Shown: piece after piece, positions 56,061-64,000 of the stretch
How positions within the stretch are numbered: the stretch's first letter is position 1
How the letters are laid out: every line of letters begins with the position of its first letter
The notes under the pieces: generated by a model
Told to the model about the DNA's origin: nothing
The model's database searches: none
Seen by the model: only the letters and a program-made list of their open reading frames with translations
Assembly: GCA_015680685.1 (NCBI GenBank)
Contig: MNCI01014175.1
Span: 136,813-200,812 of the forward strand
Reading direction: 5' to 3'
DNA length: 64,000 nucleotides
Origin: Gnetum montanum
Lineage: Eukaryota; Streptophyta; Gnetopsida; Gnetales; Gnetaceae
Translations under genes and position numbers: made by a program

Positions 56061-56760
56061 AGAGGAGATCATCCTAATAGAAAATTGTTATTTTATATAA
56101 GGGTTAGATGTTTTCTTACTAGGGAATAGAATCATGTTTTGATTTACAAGGAGCCCAAGAAAATGTTATTTCATCTAGGGTAATTGCTATATTAGGTTTC
56201 TTAACTAATTCTCATCCTAAATGATATAAAGTGCATTGCTTGTATAGATATTTTACCAATAGTTAAGAAAATAATGTACTTTAAAATTCAAAATTAGAGG
56301 TTTTTTGATGTTTTCAAGTGTGATGTACTTCCAATAGATTGTGTTCATGTAATTCTTAGTAGAGCTTGGAATTTTAAAAATAGGGTTTAGTTTAATGAAG
56401 CAAGAAATGTGTGGAGTGTAGCTAGACCTAATGGGATTCATGAGTTTATTTCAGTAATAGCTAAATAAGTGAGATATCAAAGCTCACTTAATGCTTTATT
56501 AATCCTTCTAGGAGAGAGAAAATATATTAAGGAACATGATAAAACAGGATTTGGTTTTATTTTATGCAAATAGTTACTACTAAACATAATAATATGTAGG
56601 TTGAACTTTCTATAGGTGTGCTAGGCTTGAAGGAGAGATTTCCCAAGTTGTTCAAATGATAATTAGATGGATTTCCACCAATGAGTAATGTACAACATCA
56701 TATTGATTTCATCCCTAATGCTACCATTCCAGACAAGAGAGCTCACTGATGGCACCAAAT
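56061..56760 (+). pseudogene. Retropepsin domain and linker, element F
   Basis: FKCDVLPIDCVHVILSRAW (56308-56365), then FNEARNVWSV, matches the CDVLPMDACHILLGRPW...HDGR motif of chromoviral protease ends, with LSRAW for LGRPW. The active-site Asp segment (around 56140) is not readable in one frame. The linker to RT follows. Confidence 0.72.
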
Positions 56761-57960
56761 TAGTGGGATAAATTGCAAAGGCAAGTAGAGACGTTACTTG
56801 TATATGGCTTCATGAGAGAATTTATTTCACCATGTGTAGTTGTAGAAATGATAGTGCTAAAGAAGGATAGTGATGAATGGAGGATGTGCATTGATTTAAG
56901 AGTAGTGAATAGGATAACAATGAGATACATGTTTCCTATTCCAAGGATGGATGATATCCTTGATGTCCTTACCAATGAAAATATTTTTAGCAAAATTGAT
57001 TTAAAGAGTGGGTATCATCAAATCAAAATTAGACCTAATGATGAATGGAAGATAGCTTTCAAGATACTAGATGAATTGTTTGAGTGGTTGGTAATACCAT
57101 TTGGGCTCATGAATGCACTTGATACATTCATGAGATTGATGCATGATGTATCGAATTACATGATTATTAAGTGTTGTATTATCCTTTTTGATGATATTTT
57201 AGTGTACCACTCTAATGAGGAAGAGCACTTGGATCACTTAAGGATGATGTGTCTTAAGTTGGAGGAGGCACAATTGGTGATTAATGTGAAGAAAAGTCAT
57301 TCCTTCAAAAGGGAAATCACATATTTGAAGCATGTGGTTTATAAAAATCAAATTCAAATGGAAGCTACCAAGATGAAGGCTATTAGGAATTGGACAACTC
57401 CTAAGAGTGTTGGGAAGGAAAGATTACTCATTGGTTAAGCAAGTTTTTATAGATGGTTCATAAAAATTTTTATTAGTCCTTCATGGCCTATGTTTTCTTT
57501 GTTAAAGAAAGATAAAGATTTCAAGTGGGATAATGAAACCCAAGGTATCTTTGACTTATTAAAAGAAAAATTTATTAGTGGACTAGTGCTTGCAATTCTA
57601 GATTTTTTAAATCTTTTTTAGGTGAAGGTAGAACCAAGTGGTCCTTCCATTAGTGGGGTACTTTCACAAGAAGGTAGGCCTATTTCTTTCTTTCTAGAAA
57701 AGTTAAATGAGTCAAGAAAAAATATAGTGTATATCAGAAGAATTTGTATGTTATTCTTCAAGAAATCAAGCATTGGATGCATTACTTATTGTCCAAGGAG
57801 TTTATGTTAATGATAGAACACTAGTAATTTAATTTCTAAATTCATAAAAGAATTTAAGTACAAAGCACAAGAAGTGGGTTTCATAGTTACAAGAGTTCAA
57901 TTTTATGTTGAAGCACAAATGTAGAAAAGCCAATGTGGTGGTTGATGCATTATCTAGGGT
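56761..57960 (+). pseudogene. Reverse transcriptase (221-codon open frame) and RNase H, element F
   Basis: The frame 56773-57438 is open for 221 codons. Residues 35-57 read EWRMCIDLRVVNRI and YMFPIP, 59-66 MDDILDVL, 72-84 FSKIDLKSGYHQI, 108-114 IPFGLMN and 138-146 LFDDILVYH, the YxDD box with Phe for Tyr and both Asp kept. The connection region, TPKS, ends at a stop. RNase H pieces: GVLSQEGRPISFFLEKLNESR (57655, abbreviated here) and VVDALSRVHVVN (57935). Of all decayed pol genes here this RT is closest to intact. Confidence 0.9.
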
Positions 57961-57999
57961 GCATGTGGTTAATTTCAATGTACCTCATGTGGAAGGTAT

Positions 58000-59420
58000 G
58001 GATAATTTTTCTTCTTTATACAAGAATTATGATGATTTTGGGTAGGTTTGGAGGAGTCTCAAAGAGCCATTAATGATTAGGATAGACTAGTGGGGGAACT
58101 ATCATATTCAGGATGAACTATTATTTAATAATGAAAAGATCTATGTTAATAATTATCATTTTAGGAAAAAGATTATTTTTAAAAAGAATTGTAGTAGCAT
58201 GGTAGGTCATATGGATAGGGATAAAACATTGGAACTTGTAGGTAGGCACTATTTTTATCTTGGTATGGCAACAAAGGTTTCAAAATTTGTAAACAAGTGC
58301 TTGAAATGTTAGAAGTTCAAAGGAGGTAAAGATATGAATGGATACTATATGCCTTTCCCAATTCCCAATGGTCCATGGCAAAGTTTGTTAATGGAATTTG
58401 GAAGGGATATTCTAAAGACCAAGAGTGAAAATGATATAATATTTTTTTTTATGAATAGGTTCTCCAAAAATGCACTTTTCATTCCATGCAAGACAGTAAG
58501 TGATGCTTCTCATGTCACAAATTTATTTTTCTAGCATGTTATGAAGTTGCATGGTTTTCATTTGAATATTTTTAGTGATAGATATTCTTAAATTCATAAG
58601 TTAATTTTAGAGGATGCTTTGAAAATTTTATGGAAAAATTTAAATTTTTGTATTGCATATCATTCATAATCTGATGGTCAAACAAAGGTGGTGAATAAAT
58701 CCTTGCTAAGGATATTGAGATGTTATATGATGAACATCCAAATAGGTGGGAAAAATTTTCATGTCATGTTTAGTTTTCTTACAATGATGATTTTTATGTT
58801 GCTATTAGTTGAAGCCCATTTAAGATGAACTATGAGTTTTATCTAAAGATGGTGGACACTTTAAAGAGCTTTAATGGTGAATCTCAATTGAGTGTTAATT
58901 TTGTGCAAGAGGTAAGGGATCTCCATGTATAAGTAAAATTAATTATTGAGAAGAAGATTGAAGAGAGATTCCTTGATATTAATAAAGACAAATGGAAGCC
59001 TAATTTTATGGTTGGTAACTTAGTTTTGGTACACTTAAAAAATAAGCAATTAAGAGGTGTTAACTTCTTAAAGTTGAAAGCCAAGAAGATGGGGCCATTA
59101 AAAATTAAGGCTAACATTAATGATAATGTTTTTGACACTAATTTACCAAATGATGTTAGTATATATTTTATGTTTAATGATTGAGATCGTATGCACTATC
59201 ATGGACCAACTAATGACGAGACCATATAGGGTATCATCAATGATTTTAAGGGGGTCTATTGATCAATCCAAGCTTTCAATAGAGAGGAAGGCAACCATAC
59301 TCAAGCAAAGAAAAGATTCTAGTATTCATGGATTCAAGAGGCATGAACATTTGATCCATTGAAAAGAATATTCCATAGATGATGTTGTATGAATTAATGA
59401 GACCAAACTTCATGAGTTGA
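58000..59420 (+). pseudogene. Integrase and chromodomain, element F
   Basis: Zinc-binding part: GHMDRDKTLELVGRHYF and VNKCLKC (58205-58310). Core: MPFPIPNGPWQSL.MEF (58345-58400; the first Asp position reads Glu in MEFGRD), RFSKNALFIPCKTVSDASHV (58455) and, with a damaged second Asp, SDxxxxF near 58575. IAYHSxSDGQTKVVNK (58655) has Lys where the Glu should be. C-terminal chromodomain: HEHLIHWKEYSIDDVV and INETKLHEL (59340-59420), matching the Y-L-x-x-W-K ... E-x-x-L pattern. Confidence 0.82.
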
Positions 59421-59461
59421 GGATCACTTCAACTCCTACTTTGTTGTTCACATAAGTTTAC

Positions 59462-59480
59462 TTTTTGGAGGGTTGGAGAG
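59462..59480 (+). promoter_or_regulatory. Polypurine tract of F
   Basis: TTTTTGGAGGGTTGGAGAG directly before the 3' LTR start TGGTATAGG at 59482. Confidence 0.6.
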
Positions 59481-59481
59481 T

Positions 59482-59880
59482 TGGTATAGGAAAACCTTTT
59501 TTGATTTCATTTGTTTCTTCCCTACATTTTTGTTTGTAATTTTTCACCTCGAAGAAATATCTTGGAAGATGAGAAGATATCTTGGTTAAGACTGGGGGTT
59601 GTGAGAAGACATGTTAGATACAAAGTAGATATCTTGCTGATTTTGCAGTGTTCTTGGGAAAGATGCCTTGTAGAAGGGAAGATGTCTTGCCCAAGATGTC
59701 TTCTAATAGAAGGATATATCTTGTCTCAATAGGATAAATATTTTCAAAATAAGAGATATCTCCCTTGAAAGCTATTTTTGATAGGAGATGTCTTCCCAAG
59801 GCTAGAGATGACCTGTACAACTAGGAAAATTTCTGATGTTGCCTATCCTAATTTCAAAAATAGTTAGGATAAGTTGTAGT
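59482..59880 (+). repeat. 3' LTR of F (truncated)
   Basis: Aligns with 53757-~54135 and then stops matching near 59880, so roughly 550 bases of the LTR are missing. Confidence 0.8.
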
Positions 59881-61564
59881 TTGTATGGATTAATGAAGAT
59901 GTACATAGATTTATTTGCTAGTAGAGCAAGCCACCTAGGATCTATTAAGGCTTGAATTAATGAAATTATTATCTTATTATGCCTCTTAAGATACTTAGTG
60001 ATCTCAATGCAAGTTTCTAGCAACTTGTATTGGGATCATTGTCTCTTATTTATTTATCATGAGTTAATCATGAATGTATCATGAGTTGCAATAGAGGCTT
60101 GATTTAAAAAAAATTTAACAAAATTTGTAAATGTAGCCAGGCTACATGTTGCATTAGGCATTGAGTACAACTAGGATGCAAGGATACCATAATTAGAAGG
60201 TAGCTCATGTTCATCAAAATAGGAAAACTAGAGTAGTGGCAAGAGGCACATGTCCATTATCACTTATTATGGAGGATAAATAGGTGTTTTTCTTAGCTAT
60301 GAGAATAGTGTGAGCACATTGTGACTATGTGGGGATTGTGACCATATTTTAAGTGCATATTAAGTTATAGGAAAGAAAAAATCAAGATTTGTATGGGTTG
60401 CAAGTTGGTCATGAGTTAACCAAAATTATCAAACTTTGTTAATGGAAAAATTGTAATGGAGTACAAGTGGAATTAACATTGAGGTTAAGTTTTGGTAATG
60501 CATAACAAACATGAAATAGTTTATTTTTGTCTTGTGATAAAATGTATGGATAGCTCATAAGGAAAACAAGGCCAACAAAATACTACTATGGGCATAAGAG
60601 GCCTGATGAAGCATAAATGATAAAGAAAGAATTCCCATTCTTTAAGTGCATTATATCAAACAAGATTTTCATTAGAACTTACTTGAATATTCTTTTAGGT
60701 GATCTACCTTCTTGACCTTGAATTAGCTCTAAGACCTATAAAAAGTTATTAGCAAACAAGAAACAATAACTATGAGTAGTTAGGAGATTGATCTTGGATA
60801 ATATCTTCTTTGTCTTTCTTCTCTTGAATGATAATAAAATAATATCAAATTAAAATAAGGTTGAAATTGATGAAATACGTAAAATATTGTGTAAATAAAA
60901 TATATGATATAACTAAAATGAGATAATGATACGAAGGAAAACTCTTCTCTTTTATTACTTCAAGCTTTATTCATAGACGTTATAATGAAATATCTCAAGT
61001 TTGAGAAGACTCCATACATGGAATAAATAAAAACATGAGGAGATGCTTTAGAGCACATTGAACTCTAATATGATTGCAAATGATCCCACCTCATAAGAAC
61101 TAAATCTTAATGAGAGGAAACTTGTGGTTTCAACTCATGAAAATGTGCCAGCTATGTATTTCATGTGATCCTAAAATAAGGGGAGAGGCCACATGGGGTC
61201 TTGGATGGTCTCAAGGATAAGATTCTTGACATGTCACATTAGAAAATTCACATTTACCTTCACTATAACTTCTCCTTTTCTCTTGTTTTTAAAAAATAAA
61301 ATCGTATCATGTAAGATAGTACATGAAGACATGGATCCACACACTACCTAACTCAAAAACAATATGGAAAATAAATCTAACTATTATAATGATATAGAAA
61401 ATAAATGATATGAAGGAAGTATACATTAGACTATAAAGATTATCAAGACTAGTAATTAAGAAGAATGAATAAATCAATGGAGGATGTATGCACTAGTAGG
61501 TAAAATTCAATAATTAGGATCATAGCTTAGCAAAATGAGGCTAGTAAACATGGAAAAATAAAAA
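59881..61564. other. Unassigned stretch right of F
   Basis: About 1.7 kb, AT-rich, without an open frame of note and without a match to the other elements that I could recognise by eye. It lies between F and the second half of A5 ORF2, so it probably includes another degraded insertion or the flank of a deletion. Confidence 0.5.
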
Positions 61565-62280
61565 ACTAATATATAGAAAAAGTAACCCTCTAGAAAGAGA
61601 TTAATACGAAAATAGATCTAACTAGCTAAGACCAAACTCAGTGCAATCCTCCAATAGCTCCTAGATTCCAATAGGAAAACCATCCTTGATGGAATCAATG
61701 TAATTAATTAAGTGGAAATTAAATCAAAGGAGGTATAGATAAAAGATATAAAAAAAAGTATATGAAGCTTATCAATCTTTGATACATTAATCTAGCAATC
61801 CTTACTACCAATATGTCCAAAAAAAAGTTGAAGAGACATGTGGCTATCTCATTCTTATTCTATAAGAATGAGCACAAACTTGATCATAAAGTACTTCAAA
61901 AGCTCTATATTACAAATGTGGAGCATGATGTTCTTAAGGAAAAATTCAAAGATCAAAAGGAGATTTTATAAATAACCTAACCAATAGGATGGCCAACTAC
62001 TAGGACCTAAAATCCAAAGCCAAGACATTTAATCTAGATTATCCATATTTTTTTTCCATATCTATCAATGCTCATGAGATGTTCCCAACTCTGTCTTATT
62101 CTTGGAAAGTGCCTACTACATCAATTATAGGACCAAGGCATATCCATAAGTGGTTTCTATTGGTAGTTTCTCCTCATGCCTTAGTGGCTCTAATGGCTAA
62201 TTCACTACTGCTATTTCTACTCTTGTAATGACTAAAACATTTAGTAGTAGAAAACTAAAGATCTTAGTGCAAAATAGTAT
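61565..62280 (+). pseudogene. ORF2 C-terminal part of A5
   Basis: It aligns with A2 40550-41080, for example 'ccaaactcagtgcaatcctccaatagctc' against 'caaaagtgaatgacaccctccaacaactc'. Protein islands: ILIL-type coiled-coil-like residues and NAHEMFPTLSYSWKVP (62065), parallel to VKEMFPIMCYSWDIP in H and HEMFSTLSCPWKVP in A6. Many stops. Confidence 0.62.
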
Positions 62281-62284
62281 TATC

Positions 62285-62603
62285 AATTAAGAATAATACA
62301 GTTAATTTCTCAAGAATAATTCAACACTAGAATTATCTCAATCTTTATTACTATTCATGCATTGTGTCTAAATACATAGCACTTTAATAAAGACTTTAAT
62401 TAATTATTTCACACAATGTTTTTGGAACTTATTGAAAAATTCTAAATTTTATAGAGAAAAACTACAAGTGTTTGGCTAAGCTATCAACCAAAAGGTATCA
62501 TAAATGTAGTTAGTGCATGCATTTATATAGAAATTTATTCTTTCTACATTAACACTAATGCATAAATGTAGTAGATCCTATGTTAACTAAGGATCATTCA
62601 TCA
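62285..62603 (-). repeat. 3' LTR of A6 (partial)
   Basis: The right edge TTCATCA at 62603 and the PPT beside it define the end. The sequence resembles 49395-49707 of the H 5' LTR, including a TATA-like 'catttatatag' at 62520. The other half of the LTR is missing at the junction with A5. Confidence 0.62.
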
Positions 62604-62616
62604 TACCCCCATGATT
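62604..62616 (-). promoter_or_regulatory. Polypurine tract of A6
   Basis: The minus strand reads AATCATGGGGGTA beside the LTR, one base different from A1. Confidence 0.75.
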
Positions 62617-62840
62617 AAGTAAAATCTTATCCTTTAATTAAAAAAAATAGAATAAAGTTTATGTACAAATTGTGGGAGTGGCTCTACTAACTCACTAACT
62701 TGAGTGTAGCATTACAAAACTTATTTGAGTGCTTTACATTTGATAAAATGACAAACTTATGGATATATTCTCCCTACTAAAATTATTTATATATTTATAA
62801 AATCTTTCAAGGTATATGTCTCATATTGTGCCTTGTGGTA
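62617..62840 (-). other. 3' untranslated stretch of A6
   Basis: Matches the equivalent parts of H (15051-15239) and A1 (22809-22950) in position. It includes a ~30-base AT run. No gene. Confidence 0.6.
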
Positions 62841-64000
62841 GTAGTTCTTGTGGTGATTCCTCATCCCTTGATGATGGTTATGGATGCCCTATTATTATTA
62901 TCTTTAACTTGAATGCATCTATTAGGGATTTTATTTTTTCCCTCTTTGGCCTCCAGATTGTGAATATTCTAGGATATTTCACCTAGTTTCTTCATTATAG
63001 GTACTTTCCAAGGACATGATAGAGTTGAAAACATCTCATGCACATTAATAAACTAGATAATGAAATGTTTCCATTTAATGTTGAATGACTTCACTGTGTT
63101 CTTTAACTCTTGGTAGTTAGATGGTTTTTGGGCCATTACCACATCTCTCTAATACGTGTCTTTGGCCTTGAGGACTTCAAGTTTTTTGGTCACAAATTGT
63201 ATTTTTTAGAAGACCTTGCACTTATTTTCATATAAAAAGTAGAAGCTAGCTAGTTGCTTTTGCATTTGTGTATGTGGTTAGCCTATAGTTTGCATCACTA
63301 AGTTGGTGTAGTGCAAGTTGGAAAGCTTTAATATATTTTTCCATATCTTCAATCTACAATTCCTTTATTCTAATTTTAGCCTAGTTGTAGAATTCAAGAC
63401 ATCAAATTTAGATTTATATGTATCACCTTGGAGTTATTTGAGGGGTTGGTTAACTTTTATCTTTGTCAATTAAATTCCTTTTCATTAATTTATTTCTTCA
63501 TGTCCAACTATTTCTTGTAATGGTTATTAACCTTTTAATATTTTAGAAATTCATTCTTCCAAAAACAATCTTGATCATGGCTTTCTATTTGATGGTTATG
63601 ATCTACTCCATTAAGAGATTATGACATTTAGCTTCTACCTTGCACAAATCTACATTAACTTTGACTAACTACTCTTCAAGTTTCTTGAGGTATTATTTCA
63701 TTTGTTCTTTTTACTTTTTCATCTTCAACAACCTTAGACTCTCTTTGATTAATTACTATTTTTCCTTGTGCACCATGATAAGATTCTTATTTTCTCCATT
63801 TAGCATTAATTTTTTCAAGGATGTATTCCACATTTTCTTCTTCATCATCTCCATGTGCTATTTTTTATCCTTCAGTTTCTCAAAGGCTTCATCTCATGTA
63901 GGACCAGATTGGTGGATGGATGGATCTAATAATTGGGCTTGAAGTTATGCAAGTTTAGCTTTTAACTACTAGTTGATTGATTCTACTTAATGGAGCTACA
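62841..64000 (-). pseudogene. ORF2 of A6, degraded, runs off the window
   Basis: On the minus strand the C-terminal part reads VHEMFSTLSCPWKVPIMKK (63060-63000). Upstream (63940-63600) it is Lys/Met/Glu-rich (EAFEKLKDKK, MEMMKKKMWNTSLKK, KEQMKXYLKKLEE), fitting a coiled coil, as in A2 40190-40900. Its start lies beyond 64000. Stops present. Confidence 0.6.

Larger units (their letters stand above)
53757..59880 (+). mobile_element. Element F: chromovirus, nearly full length, degraded
   Basis: Plus-strand order: 5' LTR 53757-~54692, PBS 54697, gag 54773-~56000, protease ~56000-56480, RT 56773-57438, RNase H to ~57960, integrase ~58000-59200, chromodomain ~59335-59420, PPT ~59462-59480, 3' LTR from 59482, broken off at ~59880. 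It is inserted in ORF2 of A5. It is of the same family as E, and its RT is the best preserved pol segment in the window. Confidence 0.9.
49708..62280 (+). mobile_element. A5: 3' half of a family-A element, interrupted by F
   Basis: It starts inside the integrase core, exactly at the H LTR edge, and shows integrase C-terminus, spacer, internal TATA and ORF2 in A2 order. ORF2 is split by chromovirus F and an unassigned block and reappears at 61565. The 5' part is not in the window: the left side of H is flanked by E instead. Confidence 0.68.

Noticed and set aside
1-64000. Host genes, tRNA, rRNA, CRISPR or toxin-antitoxin systems
   Set aside because: No frame outside the retroelements shows a recognisable protein, no cloverleaf or rRNA signature was noticed by eye, and repeats are LTR-internal rather than spaced arrays.

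Overview
This window looks like nuclear DNA from a land plant, most likely a seed plant with a large, repeat-rich genome. Essentially all of it is Ty3/gypsy LTR retrotransposon sequence in different states of decay. I found no host gene, tRNA, rRNA, CRISPR array or bacterial-type operon. The species cannot be named from the sequence. The lineage evidence is the tRNA-Asp-type primer site, the Tat/Athila-like (OTA) gag, protease and integrase proteins, and two chromoviruses with C-terminal chromodomain remnants.

Layout, left to right. (1) B1, 1-3189 (+): the last codons of a pol gene and a 2 kb 3' LTR. (2) C, 3190-~8975 (-): decayed gag-protease with its 5' LTR, which contains a 61-N gap. (3) E, ~8976-14434 (-): a decayed chromovirus. 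(4) H, 14435-49707 (-): an old element of family 'A', opened up by four insertions: D (18114-~21610, -), A1 (21726-28666, -), A2 (29079-42380, +) and B2 (~45490-48572, +). H pieces between the insertions can be put in order by aligning them with A2. (5) A5, 49708-~62280 (+): another family-A copy, interrupted by chromovirus F (53757-~59880, +) and by about 1.7 kb that I cannot assign. (6) A6, ~62285-64000 (-): the 3' end of a further family-A copy.

The youngest insertion is A1. It has a perfect 5-bp target duplication (ACATT), two LTRs, a textbook primer-binding site, a polypurine tract and one uninterrupted 1046-codon gag-protease gene. It has no reverse transcriptase, RNase H or integrase. 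It is therefore a non-autonomous element that could move only with enzymes from a pol-bearing relative. A2 represents the full family layout: LTR, PBS, gag-protease, RT-RNase H, integrase, a ~2 kb leader, ORF2, PPT, LTR. It is dead, with stops throughout and all three integrase catalytic residues lost.

The most interesting signal is in family A. Downstream of pol lies a second gene, ORF2, seen in A2, H, A5 and A6. In A2 and H it is preceded by the same arrangement: a TATATATA box, about 148 nt to a consensus 5' splice donor, an intron of 303-310 nt, and a 3' splice site abutting the ORF2 ATG. In A2 the sequence upstream of this internal TATA box also resembles the LTR promoter. This suggests a separately transcribed, spliced ORF2 mRNA. 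Other points are purine tracts repeated internally, arrays of short palindromes in LTR promoters, an in-frame duplication of an integrase zinc-binding domain, strong CpG loss in old copies, and an assembly artefact at 38863-38955. All element names (A1, A2, B1 and so on) are labels made up for this window.
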